From Pseudopelobacter sp964542535 (GTDB lineage Bacteria; Desulfobacterota; Desulfuromonadia; Geobacterales; Pseudopelobacteraceae): a stretch of DNA of 64,000 bases. Made by a program: the position numbers and the translations under genes. Of the stretch, positions 43,827 through 51,642 are shown in pieces (positions within the stretch are counted from its first letter, which is position 1; every line of letters starts with the position of its first letter). The DNA is taken from contig CAZIUE010000002.1 of assembly GCA_964542535.1 (NCBI GenBank), forward strand, positions 212,193 to 276,192. The letters run 5' to 3'. The notes below the pieces were generated by a model that was not told where the DNA came from, searched no databases, and was given only the letters and a program-made list of their open reading frames with translations.

Positions 43827-44823
43827 GGCGCCTCCCGATAAAGGAACCGTAGGCGGGAAGTTCCGGGATCATCCTCTCCCGCAGCAGTATCCGGCCGGTG
43901 GCCTCGTAGTCCTCCTGCTTCAGCATGCCGCTGACTCTGCTGCTCCCCTGCGGGACGATCAGGTCGCGCATCCGTTCCAGCATCCACTTCTGGTGGGTGC
44001 GGTTGGCGGGAACTCTGGCGCGACGCATCTGACCGATGATGATGTCCAGGGCCTGGTCCGGGTGACTGAAGGCGTACTCCCACCCCTCCAGGGTGGCCCG
44101 CACGAAGGCCGCCACCAGAGCCGGGTCCCGTTTCAGGGTCTTCTCCAGGGTGTAGAGGCCGTCCTCGGGGAGGTTCAGCCCCAGGTCCTTGAAGAAGAAC
44201 AGGTTCAGCTCGTCCGGGTCGATGCCGGCGTTGATGATGGTGTGGTACTCGTTGTACCACATGGCCGAGGCCACATCGATGCCGCCGCGCAGAAACAGGT
44301 TGACGGTGTAGGACTGGGGCACCGTACGTACGTCGAGTCGGTGCCGGTTGAAGAAGACGCGGGGGGGGATGGCGAAGGGGCCTCCCCAGAGGCCGACCTT
44401 CTTGCCGTTCATGTCGGCCGGGGTGCGGATGCCGCTGGATTTCCGGGCCACCAGCATCAGGGAAGAGTTCTGGACCACCTGAGCCACGTTCACCAGCCGC
44501 ACTCCGGCGGCGCGCTGCTGAATGGCCGTGGTGAGCCAGAGCAGGGTGAAGTCGGCCTTGCCGTGGGCCAGGTAATCGGTGGGGGAACGGCCCGGCCCTC
44601 CGGTGATGATGGTCAGGTCGATGCCGTGTTTGCGGTAGATGCCCTTCTCCAGGGCGGTGTAGTAGCCGGCGAACTGGGCCTGGGGGCTCCAGAGGGGGAG
44701 CAGGGTGACCTTTTTCAGCGGTGCCGCAATGGCGGCAGGGACAGGGATGAGCATGGCGACGATCACCACCAGGGCCAGCAGGATGCGCATCGACCCTGAA
44801 GGTCCGGTTCCCGGTGTCCTCAT
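43816..44823 (-). CDS. NMT1/THI5/SsuA-type ABC substrate-binding protein
   Basis: 335 aa from ATG 44823 (AAGGAG, spacing 6); the longer open frame upstream has no ribosome site. Signal peptide ends near PAAIA. The mature start TLLPLWSPQAQFAGYYTALEK is the NMT1/SsuA signature (split fold type II); ADMNGKKVGLWGG follows. It is the first gene of the cluster and overlaps the phosphatase gene by 11 nt. No SsuBC permease is present. It may bind a pyrimidine, sulfonate or similar ligand, or serve as the sensor protein for the dCache phosphatase. Confidence 0.88.
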   Translation of the reverse strand: MRTPGTGPSGSMRILLALVVIVAMLIPVPAAIAAPLKKVTLLPLWSPQAQFAGYYTALEKGIYRKHGIDLTIITGGPGRSPTDYLAHGKADFTLLWLTTAIQQRAAGVRLVNVAQVVQNSSLMLVARKSSGIRTPADMNGKKVGLWGGPFAIPPRVFFNRHRLDVRTVPQSYTVNLFLRGGIDVASAMWYNEYHTIINAGIDPDELNLFFFKDLGLNLPEDGLYTLEKTLKRDPALVAAFVRATLEGWEYAFSHPDQALDIIIGQMRRARVPANRTHQKWMLERMRDLIVPQGSSRVSGMLKQEDYEATGRILLRERMIPELPAYGSFIGRRHAR

Positions 44824-45033
44824 GCACACTCCTTCCCGTTGCCGTGAGACTCCATAAAATTCATCTCCACTGCCGGTGGTTGCATCTGATCGGTTCAGGC
44901 GCGACGTACTCACCCCGTTTTCGGCCCGGAACGGTTCAGACGCACGGGGCGTCTACACTGTCACTGTGTACCACTTTTTTCGGTGTTGCCGAGCACAAAA
45001 AACCGGCTCGCTCATCGCTAACGGTCTGTGGAC

Positions 45034-45061
45034 GAAAAAAAGGCCCCGTCCGGCGGGGCCT
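45034..45061 (-). terminator. Rho-independent terminator after modE-like gene 1
   Basis: Stem AGGCCCCG (45041-45048) / CGGGGCCT (45054-45061) with a 5-nt loop, followed on the minus strand by a U-tract (A-run 45035-45040). It separates the molybdenum region from the sensing/biosynthesis cluster. Confidence 0.85.
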
Positions 45062-45065
45062 CGTA

Positions 45066-45875
45066 TCAGGCTGTTCCCAGGATAACGTCCGACGACTTGA
45101 ACAGGGCGCAGGCGCGGCCCCCCTCCGTAAGTTCCAGCTCGTTGACGCTGTCGAGGGTTATGGTGGCGCTGATAATGATGCCACCGTCGATCTCCAGATC
45201 AACTTCGCAGTTGACTTCTCCCCTGATGATGCGGACAACGCTGCCGCGCAGCAGGTTGCGGGCGCTGAAGCGCCCCTTGGGCGGTTCGGCGGCGATGATG
45301 ACCGAGCTGGCCTTAACGATGGCATAGGCGTCCATGCCGATTGCCAGTCCCAGATTTTCCACGGCGGCGTTGGTGATCACCGATGTCAGGTTCACCCCCC
45401 CCTTCAGGGTCAGGGCGACCTGGGCGTTGACGCTGTTGGTGGTGATGGTGCTGATGGTGCCGCAGAAGATGTTGCGGGCGCTGACCCGCAGAGAATTCCG
45501 GCGCAGAAAACTGTAGAGTCCCTCGCTGTTGCCCAGTTTCTCCTCCAGGCTGTCCAGGTATCTGCGCAGATCCTGCTGGATCAGGTTGAACTGGGCGATG
45601 AGTTCCTTACCCGCCGCGGTCAGCCTGGTGCCACCCCCCCCTTTTCCGCCGGCAAGGCTGTCAACCAGCGGTTTTTCCGCCAGGTTGTTGATGGCGCTGA
45701 CCGTGTCCCAGGCGGTCTTGTAGCAGATGCCCACCGCCTTGGCCGCCTTGGTGATGGACCCCAGTTCGTCGATCATCTCCAGCAGCCTGATCCGGTCGGC
45801 TCCCAGGAATTTGCTGTCAGCCCTGTTGAGCCAGAGATTACCGGAAAGATTAAGTTTGTTTTTGTCGGCTTTCAT
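45066..45875 (-). CDS. ModE-type molybdate/tungstate regulator 1
   Basis: 269 aa; GGAGGA upstream. N-terminal LysR-like winged helix (LLEMIDELGSITKAAKAVGICYKTAWDTV, written here only by its ends: LLEMIDELGSI and AKAVGICYKTAWD) with the ModE wing GGKGGGGTRLTAAGKEL. Two Mop/TOBE oxyanion-binding domains follow (SARNIFCGTI ... about 125-190; SARNLLRGSV ... about 200-269). ModE dimers bind molybdate or tungstate and then DNA. A second 269-aa copy is at 59836. Likely controls the storage and uptake genes around it. Confidence 0.94.
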   Translation of the reverse strand: MKADKNKLNLSGNLWLNRADSKFLGADRIRLLEMIDELGSITKAAKAVGICYKTAWDTVSAINNLAEKPLVDSLAGGKGGGGTRLTAAGKELIAQFNLIQQDLRRYLDSLEEKLGNSEGLYSFLRRNSLRVSARNIFCGTISTITTNSVNAQVALTLKGGVNLTSVITNAAVENLGLAIGMDAYAIVKASSVIIAAEPPKGRFSARNLLRGSVVRIIRGEVNCEVDLEIDGGIIISATITLDSVNELELTEGGRACALFKSSDVILGTA

Positions 45876-45960
45876 CGCAGTCGTTCCTCCATGGTGTCAA
45901 GTCCGTCAAACCGGGGCGGGATCGCTGAAGAGCGCGCCCTTGGCCGGCCCGGCTGGATAC

Positions 45961-45991
45961 AACAAAAGGGGGCTGCCTTTCAGCAGCCCCC
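45961..45991 (-). terminator. Rho-independent terminator after the 70-aa gene
   Basis: Stem GGGGGCTGC (45968-45976) / GCAGCCCCC (45983-45991), loop CTTTCA, then U-rich tract on the minus strand (45961-45967). It lies between the small gene (stop 46024) and modE-like gene 1, so the regulator has its own promoter. Confidence 0.85.
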
Positions 45992-46023
45992 CGCTCTGTC
46001 ACTTCCGGATCACCAACGAGTGC

Positions 46024-46236
46024 CTACTCCGCCTCTTCGCACTCATGCTTCGGACCGCGCGGCAGGGCGACCAGTTCCGCTCCCACCGATTCCGCGATGT
46101 GCTTGAGTTCGCACATGCGCAGATGCTGACCGTACACCTTCAGATTCAGGTCCGCCACAGCTACCAGGATATACCGGGGCTGCTTTGCACCATCCGCCAT
46201 CTTGGACCGCTCGCGATAAAAGATCTTGCCTGACAT
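46024..46236 (-). CDS. Small protein of unknown function next to the Mo-storage gene
   Basis: 70 aa; AAGGAGG 8 nt before ATG 46236. Basic N terminus (SGKIFYRERSKMADG), a strand-like RYILVAVADLNLKVYG, helix LRMCELKHIAESVGAEL, and a C-terminal PRGPKHECEEAE with one Cys and a His. No family recognised. It follows the Mo-storage-like gene by 104 bp on the same strand and has its own terminator, so it is expressed; a link to molybdenum handling is inference. Confidence 0.75.
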   Translation of the reverse strand: MSGKIFYRERSKMADGAKQPRYILVAVADLNLKVYGQHLRMCELKHIAESVGAELVALPRGPKHECEEAE

Positions 46237-46340
46237 AAGGGTGCCTCCTTATATGGATTTTTTCCTCCCTGGGAACTTCGGAGGGTTAATTAAAATATAC
46301 ACCCCTGGGTCGGCATTTGAAAGTGGAAATATGTCCCCTG

Positions 46341-47147
46341 TCAGGCTTTGATGATCGTTCCCACCTTTTCTCCCCGGATGGCCCGGCCGATGTTACCCCG
46401 TTTGTGGCCGTTGACGATTTTGATCTCCTTTACGTTGACCATGTCCGGCAGCAGGTTGAGCATCTTGCGCTCCAGCACCAGGTCTTCCATGTCCAGCCTG
46501 AGCAGTTCGGCCACGGTGATCTCTTCGATCAGTTCGGCATCGGGGTTGACCCGCGGGTCTTCGGTGAAGAGGCCGTCCACGTTTTTCACCAGGATGCAGT
46601 TCTTGGCACCCAGCACCTCGGCCATCAGCAGGGCGCCGGTATCGGTGCGATGGGGCGGGATCAGGCCGTACTCCGCGGGGTGCTCGTACAGCCCGTAGGG
46701 TGGGGTGCCGTGGATGACCGGCAGCAGGCCCAGGTGGAGCATGGTGGGGAGGTCCAGCAGGTCGCCCGGCTTGACCCGTGATCCGTGCCATTTGGAGAGT
46801 AGCAGGGTGACGATCTCGGCGTTCTGCTCGCTGATCTTGGCCGCCAGTTCGGCCAGCACACCGGTGGGCATGCCCAGGTCGATGCCGATGTCCAGGATAT
46901 GACGCACCCGCACCCCGCCGCCGGTGACGATCAGCAGCTTGTGCTCCTGGGAGAGCTCGCCGATCTCTTCCATCAGGGGCAGCACCACCTCGCGGCCGTA
47001 GTCGATGGTGCCGTGGCCGCCGATCTTGACCACGTTCAGCTCCGGCACGAGCCTGAGCGGTTCGATGTCTTTGCGTCTGCCGGTCAGTCCCTTGCGGACC
47101 AGGGTCTCCCCCTTGAGTCTGTTCTGAATTTCGTGCCGTCCCGCCAT
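46341..47147 (-). CDS. Molybdenum storage protein (MosB)-like, amino-acid-kinase fold
   Basis: 268 aa from ATG 47147 (AAGGAGG, spacing 7). Amino-acid-kinase superfamily with clear similarity, from memory, to the Azotobacter MoSto beta subunit: VVKIGGHGTIDYGRE, HKLLIVTGGGVRVRH, PTGVLAELAAKISEQNAE, IHGTPPYGLYEHPAE, LIPPHRTDTGALLMAEVLGA, and C-terminal IVNGHKRGNIGRAIRGE with VGTII. MoSto binds polyoxomolybdate or tungstate clusters in an ATP-dependent cage. Only one subunit gene is found here, while Azotobacter has MosA and MosB. UMP-kinase function is less likely given the specific pattern. The neighbouring ModE-type regulator supports Mo/W storage. Confidence 0.87.
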   Translation of the reverse strand: MAGRHEIQNRLKGETLVRKGLTGRRKDIEPLRLVPELNVVKIGGHGTIDYGREVVLPLMEEIGELSQEHKLLIVTGGGVRVRHILDIGIDLGMPTGVLAELAAKISEQNAEIVTLLLSKWHGSRVKPGDLLDLPTMLHLGLLPVIHGTPPYGLYEHPAEYGLIPPHRTDTGALLMAEVLGAKNCILVKNVDGLFTEDPRVNPDAELIEEITVAELLRLDMEDLVLERKMLNLLPDMVNVKEIKIVNGHKRGNIGRAIRGEKVGTIIKA

Positions 47148-47226
47148 GTGGATCCCTCCTTGAGGTATGGATTGTCTGTGGCCTGAATGCAAACATCGGG
47201 CCGATAGTGGTGAGATAAGAGCATCG

Positions 47227-47454
47227 TTAGGGAGATGGTGCACCCGCCCGGGGCGACCGGCAGACGAAGGAGGCAGCGGTCCAGCGGCGATAGCGGCAGT
47301 TGTAGCAGGATCGCTCCTCGTCGGCGGTCCACTCCTCCTCCACATCCGGGGAGAACGAGCCGCACCGGGATGCCTGTTGCGCGGCGCCGTCCCAGTCCTC
47401 CGTTCCGCCGGGGTACTCCCGCTCTCCAGGGAAGCCAGGATGCCGTGTCTCCAT
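47227..47454 (-). CDS. Small Cys-containing protein
   Basis: 75 aa. Its ATG (47452-47454) overlaps the stop of the upstream gene by one base (TGATG), which strongly suggests translation by coupling. Hydrophilic N terminus (RHPGFPGEREYPGG), then CGSFSPDVEEEW and CYNCRYRRW...FVC, a CxxC plus two further cysteines, which could bind a metal or a small Fe-S cluster. No family assigned. It may correspond to the small redox protein of the Desulfovibrio DVU_1557 type, but I cannot confirm this. Confidence 0.65.
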   Translation of the reverse strand: METRHPGFPGEREYPGGTEDWDGAAQQASRCGSFSPDVEEEWTADEERSCYNCRYRRWTAASFVCRSPRAGAPSP

Positions 47455-48194
47455 CAGTACCTCTTCAGCTGCTTGCGGTGCACCGTCTGCCAGGGGACGG
47501 AGCCTCCAGGGGAGGGGGTGACCAGCAGCACGGAGAGGCCATCCAGCAGCACGGTCTTGGCCTTTTCATCGATCCGCACCAGATCAGCATCCCCCAGGGG
47601 CTCGCCGTCGAGTGTCCGTACCGTATCCACCTCGCTAAAGGTGCTGATCAGGTCGGCGACGTTGAGGACTCCGTTGTCGGCGGGGATACGCAGCCCCCCC
47701 TTCATGCGGCCGTCGTTGCCGCTCAGGCGCAGCCCCGCTCCTGCCAGGGCGCCGATGACCCCCTGGCCGCTGCCGCCATGTTCGGACAGATGCACCCCCT
47801 CGCGACGGGCCGTTTCGTAGGCTGCCTCTTTGGTGAGCACCGTCTGCTTGGCCTGCCTGCCGAAATCGATCAGATGGTCATGATTGGTCAGCCTGTCCAG
47901 CACGGCGACGCACAGGCCGGGGTCGGAGCCGGGAGCGCTCTCCCGGCCGAGGAACGAGGATGCATGGTCGATGACCTTCTCCAGATAGCTCTCATTGATC
48001 TCGGCGCTGAAACACATGGCGCTGTTGTGGGATGTGTAGGGGATGTCCGGGTGCACCAGCAGTTGATGGCGGGTAACGAAACTGCTGGTTCCCCAGCCGT
48101 TTCGTTCCAGATCGGCGGCGATCAGGGAGGCCAGTTCTCCGGTTCCCCTGCTCTCCAGGTCGTCGGTGTCGTCGATGCTCACGAGAATGCGCAT
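47454..48194 (-). CDS. TiaS-like domain protein (function unknown)
   Basis: 246 aa. The start SIDDTDDLESRGTGELASL matches the DDTD motif that opens archaeal TiaS (tRNA-Ile2 agmatidine synthetase), and HNSAMCFSAEI and LSEHGGSGQGVIGALAGAG also resemble the catalytic domain of that family. The OB-fold and zinc-ribbon RNA-binding domains of TiaS are absent and bacteria use TilS instead, so agmatidine formation is unlikely. It probably performs an ATP-dependent reaction on another substrate. Neighbours suggest a metal or redox cofactor context. Confidence 0.72.
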   Translation of the reverse strand: MRILVSIDDTDDLESRGTGELASLIAADLERNGWGTSSFVTRHQLLVHPDIPYTSHNSAMCFSAEINESYLEKVIDHASSFLGRESAPGSDPGLCVAVLDRLTNHDHLIDFGRQAKQTVLTKEAAYETARREGVHLSEHGGSGQGVIGALAGAGLRLSGNDGRMKGGLRIPADNGVLNVADLISTFSEVDTVRTLDGEPLGDADLVRIDEKAKTVLLDGLSVLLVTPSPGGSVPWQTVHRKQLKRY

Positions 48195-48360
48195 GGGTGA
48201 TCTGCTCCGTTGCGGGAATGTCTGATGAAGACAGAGTATCCACGAAACAGCGCATCCTGCGCAACACCTTTTTATTTCTGATGCCGTCGGTTTTTGGGGG
48301 CTGGTTGTTCGGCAGGGAACTGTCGAGGCCTGATAAGCCTTGTCAGGGCGGGGCTGGGGG

Positions 48361-48384
48361 GGCGGACGGGGTTTCCCGTCCGCC
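48361..48384 (-). terminator. Hairpin after nitroreductase gene
   Basis: GGCGGACGGG (48361-48370) / CCCGTCCGCC (48375-48384), 10-bp perfect stem with a 4-nt loop, 10 bp past the nitroreductase stop. No U-tract on the minus strand. Confidence 0.6.
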
Positions 48385-48393
48385 GTATGGGGG

Positions 48394-48966
48394 TCAGATG
48401 AAGCAGATCTCGAACAGCTTGCGTTTGTTGGGGTTTTCCGTCCGCTCCCGTTTCTCGGCCGGATAACCGAGGATCAGCGGCGCCACCAGCCGGTAGTCCG
48501 CGGGAACGCCCAGCTCCGCCTTTGCCGCCGGGTCGGCGAAGACGTTGTGGGCAAAGCCGATCCAGCAGCACCCCAGTCCGTCCTCTTCAGCGAGCAGGTG
48601 GATGTTGAGGGCCACCATGCTGCAGTCATAGCTGTACCAGTGGGATTGGCTGTTTCCGTAGACGATCACCAAGGCCGGCGCGTTGTAGAAGATGTTGTAG
48701 TCAGGATCCCGGATGAAGCTCTCGTACTGCCGCATGTGGGGACAGCTGTCCAGGTTCTCCAGCCACATCTTCTTGGCTGTGTCGGAGTAGGCCTTCAGCC
48801 TGTCCCGGTCGGTGATGACGACGAAGCGCCAGGGCTGCTCGTTGGAGCCGCTGGGGACCCAGACCGCGTCGTTGATCAGGCTGGTCAGCTGCTCCCTGGT
48901 GAGTGCCCTGTCGACGAAGTTCCTGCAGCTGATCCGCCTTCTGGCGAGTGTTCTGATGCTCTCCAT
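48394..48966 (-). CDS. Nitroreductase-family FMN protein
   Basis: 190 aa from ATG 48966 (AAGGAGG upstream). FMN-dependent nitroreductase fold: ARRRISCRNFVDRALTREQL at the N terminus, NDAVWVPSGSNEQPWRFVV (about 33-51), and C-terminal GYPAEKRERTENPNKRK. The family reduces nitro compounds, quinones or flavins with NAD(P)H. Internal Cys pairs (LGCCWIGFAHN) are seen. Its natural substrate is not evident. It is downstream of the C_GCAxxG_C_C gene by 67 bp. Confidence 0.88.
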   Translation of the reverse strand: MESIRTLARRRISCRNFVDRALTREQLTSLINDAVWVPSGSNEQPWRFVVITDRDRLKAYSDTAKKMWLENLDSCPHMRQYESFIRDPDYNIFYNAPALVIVYGNSQSHWYSYDCSMVALNIHLLAEEDGLGCCWIGFAHNVFADPAAKAELGVPADYRLVAPLILGYPAEKRERTENPNKRKLFEICFI

Positions 48967-49033
48967 GGTGGTGTACCTCCTTGTGGATTTCGTTGGCACG
49001 AGGCGTGGGGTCCGTCTTGCCGTTCTGATCGGG

Positions 49034-49480
49034 TTAAGCCGGTCCCTGGGTGGGGTCGAAGCCGTTGGCCACCAGGATCTCGATGCATTTCCGGTAGGTG
49101 TCCCCGATGATGGCGCCGCACCGCTCATGCGGTTCGGTGCCGTCGGAAAGGATCGCGCCGCAGCTGGTGCCGCCGAACCGGGGGGTGTAGGTCTCCTCGA
49201 ACCACTCCCAGAGCTCTTCCAGCATGCCGGGGAACAGCTCGCTCTCCTCCTCGTCGTCGTTCCCCTTGCCGGCGTAGAGGGAGAGCAGGCAGGCGCCGCC
49301 GGTGAGGGAACCGCAACTGCCCAGCTGGCCGGCTGTTCCCCGCCCCAGGCCGTGGAGTGACCGGATCAGGTCGGGATTCTCCTTCCCCTGGGTACGCAGC
49401 GCCAGGATCAGCAGGATCTGGCTGCACAGGTACCCCTTCTGGGTCAGCTCCAGCAGGGAGAAACTGGTGTCGTCTATCAT
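49034..49480 (-). CDS. C_GCAxxG_C_C-family protein (DVU_1555-like)
   Basis: 148 aa from ATG 49480 (GAGGA upstream). Redox-active-looking Cys pattern: YLCSQ (C19), GSCGSLTGGAC (C56, C64), TSCGAI (C107), RCGAI (C121) and C132, with an acidic insert (NDDEEESE). This family is often found with oxidoreductases and is presumed to bind an Fe-S cluster or metal. I recall an NCBI family named after Desulfovibrio DVU_1555 with this description. It is in the operon of the DsrC/DsrM/DsrK-like genes, 23 bp behind DsrK. Confidence 0.85.
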   Translation of the reverse strand: MIDDTSFSLLELTQKGYLCSQILLILALRTQGKENPDLIRSLHGLGRGTAGQLGSCGSLTGGACLLSLYAGKGNDDEEESELFPGMLEELWEWFEETYTPRFGGTSCGAILSDGTEPHERCGAIIGDTYRKCIEILVANGFDPTQGPA

Positions 49481-49503
49481 GGATTCCTCGCTTTCGTCGT
49501 TCG

Positions 49504-50844
49504 TCACGACTGGTGTAGTTGCACCGCCTTGCCCAGAAGGTCGATCACGCCGCCGCTTTTGACCTCCTCCATGCCGTAGTGGCCGAGGAGCAGGGGGATC
49601 TGGGCTTTGCAGGTGGCGCAGGCAACCGCTACGTAATCCAGGGGGAGCAGGCGCCTGATCTGTTCCGCCTTCATTCTGCCCAGTTTCATGCGGATCTCCA
49701 GCATCTCCTCCATCAAGAGCCCCGAGCCGCCGCCGCAGCAGAAGTTCTTCTCCCGGTTTGGGGTCATCTCCACGAACTCCTCCACGCAGGCCTTCATGAT
49801 CCTGCGCGGCGCATCCATCAGCCCGGCGCCCCGGGCATGGTTGCAGGAGTCGTGCAGGGTGGCCCGCAGCGGGAGTCTGGCCAGGGAGAGCCGGGAAAGT
49901 CGTTCGGCCATGAAGTCCAGCACGTTCACCAGATGGAAGGGAAACGGCCCGTTGGCTCCCTCGGAACACATGCGCGCCACCCGCCAGCCGTGGCCGCATT
50001 CACCCACCACCACCGTGGTGGCGCCGGCCCTGTGGGTCACTTCCACCAGGCGTTGGTTGAACGTCTTCATCACCTCCAGGTTGAAGAGGAAGCCGTAGTT
50101 GGCCGCCTCCAGCAGGGTGGTGGAGAGGGTCCAGTTGGTCCCCAGGGCGTGGAACAGCTTGGCCGCGCCCATCAGGGTGTCCACGTTGGAGAACAGCTCC
50201 GAAGAGGAGGGGAGGTAGAGCAGCTCCGCGTCCGGCTTGTCCACCGGGATCGGGATGTCCAGGCCGGTCTCGTCCAGAAGCTCCTCCTCCAGGAACGCGC
50301 AGCTGTCCAGGATCGCCGCTTCGGGGATGCCGGTGTTGTTCCCGGTGACCAGCTCGTTGCGGGCGATGCCGACCATGAAGCTGGAGGCGATCCCCAGCCT
50401 GGAGAGGATGTTACGACCGGCCAGCACGATCTCTCCGGTGTCGATTCCCATGGGGCAGAAGACGGCGCAGCGGCGGCAGACCGTGCACTGGTAGAAGTAG
50501 TCGATCCACCTCTCCAGGGTTTCGGCGTCCAGCCGGGGAGCGCCCCCCAGGACCCCCAGCAGCTTCCCCAGCAGGGTGAAGTGCCGTTTGTAGGCCCTCC
50601 GCATCAGACCGGCCCTGGCGGCCGGGATGTTGTTGTGGTCATCGGTGCCCCGGTAGCTGTGGCAGGCCTGGGCGCAGGCTCCGCAGCCGGTGCAGCTCTC
50701 CAGCATGACCGAAAGCTGGCGGGCGAAGTCGCGGTACTCTTTCAGCAGCTTGAGGGCGCGGTCGACCCGCTTCTCTTCGGGGAGCGCTTGGATGCCGATT
50801 GCGCGCATCTCCTCTCCTGACGCCAGGTGCAGCGGGATCTTCAT
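49504..50844 (-). CDS. DsrK/HdrD-like iron-sulfur oxidoreductase
   Basis: 446 aa. Two N-terminal [4Fe-4S] ferredoxin motifs (CTGCGACAQAC about 51-61; CTVCRRCAVFCP about 119-130), then two CCG-type domains (GECGHGWRV ... DSCNHARG; FCCGGGSG ... CATCKAQ). This is the HdrD/DsrK/HmcF family, which reduces disulfides or heterodisulfides with electrons from a membrane cytochrome. The gene overlaps the cytochrome-b-like gene (50841) by 4 nt. With DsrC upstream, the likely substrate is DsrC disulfide or trisulfide. Confidence 0.92.
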   Translation of the reverse strand: MKIPLHLASGEEMRAIGIQALPEEKRVDRALKLLKEYRDFARQLSVMLESCTGCGACAQACHSYRGTDDHNNIPAARAGLMRRAYKRHFTLLGKLLGVLGGAPRLDAETLERWIDYFYQCTVCRRCAVFCPMGIDTGEIVLAGRNILSRLGIASSFMVGIARNELVTGNNTGIPEAAILDSCAFLEEELLDETGLDIPIPVDKPDAELLYLPSSSELFSNVDTLMGAAKLFHALGTNWTLSTTLLEAANYGFLFNLEVMKTFNQRLVEVTHRAGATTVVVGECGHGWRVARMCSEGANGPFPFHLVNVLDFMAERLSRLSLARLPLRATLHDSCNHARGAGLMDAPRRIMKACVEEFVEMTPNREKNFCCGGGSGLLMEEMLEIRMKLGRMKAEQIRRLLPLDYVAVACATCKAQIPLLLGHYGMEEVKSGGVIDLLGKAVQLHQS

Positions 50845-51629
50845 CGTCGCGACTCCTTGCTGGTCGCACCTGTTTCGGCAAAGGTGGACCTAATGCGCCT
50901 GTTCTCCGGCGTGGGGAAGGTGGGGGGCGCTTCCATCAGCATGGTCCGGTTGACCAGCGCGCCGGCCGCGTGCATCAGCTGCGAGAAGGGGAAATAGAGC
51001 AGCAGCAGGGCGGCAAGCCAGAGGTGCAGCCTGAGCAGCGGGTTGGGGGGGAGGGGGGCCGGGGCGAAGAGGAACAGGGAGGCCAGCCAGTTTCTGACCA
51101 CCGGCAGGTCGGCGTGGAAGCCGGGCAGGTACATCCCCAGGCCGCTTGAGGCGAGGGAGAGAAGCAGCAGCAGGTCGAACCAGGCGGCCGGCTCGGTGAG
51201 CCGGCGCAGTTCCCGGTCCAGCAGGCGGCGGCAGAGCAGAACGGCCAGCGATACGGCCATGACCGCTCCGGCCAGGGCACCCAGAGTGCGGGAGATGGTC
51301 GCGCTGGTTTCCAGGGAAGCTCCCAGCAGGACGAACTGGCCGCGCAGCAGGGAGATCCCCAGGATATGCCCGCCGAGTATCAGCAGCAGGGAGAGGTGCA
51401 GCAGCCAGGCCGGAAACCAGAGCGGCCGGTTCTCGCGGAAGAGCGACCCGAAGAGCAGCAGTTCTTTGGCCGCCAACGTTGCTCTTCGTTTCCCTTCCAC
51501 CGGAACCGGGAAGAGGGTCAGCTGATAGGGGACCGGTCGTCTGATCCAGTTCATGACGCGGAGGGTGCAGCCACAGAGGAACAGAAGCGGAGGGGCGAGG
51601 GGGAGTAGTGCGTGGATCCATGGTTCCAT
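50841..51629 (-). CDS. DsrM/NarI-like membrane cytochrome b subunit
   Basis: 262 aa from ATG 51629. Five or six membrane helices; His residues suited for haem b ligands occur in LLHLSLLLILGGHILG (about 84-99) and LRLHLWLAALLLLYFPFSQLMH (given by its ends LRLHLW and FSQLMH, about 210-231). It belongs to the nitrate-reductase gamma / DsrM group and should pass electrons from menaquinol to the DsrK-like subunit. No narGHJ genes are present, so it is not a nitrate reductase. Confidence 0.88.
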   Translation of the reverse strand: MEPWIHALLPLAPPLLFLCGCTLRVMNWIRRPVPYQLTLFPVPVEGKRRATLAAKELLLFGSLFRENRPLWFPAWLLHLSLLLILGGHILGISLLRGQFVLLGASLETSATISRTLGALAGAVMAVSLAVLLCRRLLDRELRRLTEPAAWFDLLLLLSLASSGLGMYLPGFHADLPVVRNWLASLFLFAPAPLPPNPLLRLHLWLAALLLLYFPFSQLMHAAGALVNRTMLMEAPPTFPTPENRRIRSTFAETGATSKESRR

Positions 51630-51642
51630 GGGGTCGCTCCGG

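Noticed and set aside
46341..47147. Uridylate kinase (pyrH)
   Set aside because: Same fold, but the conserved blocks match the molybdenum storage protein and the neighbours are Mo/W genes.
49519..50820. 433-aa open frame antisense to the DsrK-like gene
   Set aside because: Shadow; the real gene has all its Fe-S and CCG motifs.
50841..51629. Nitrate reductase gamma subunit (NarI)
   Set aside because: No narGHJ nearby and the gene is fused by overlap to a DsrK-like gene with DsrC upstream, so DsrM-like fits better.
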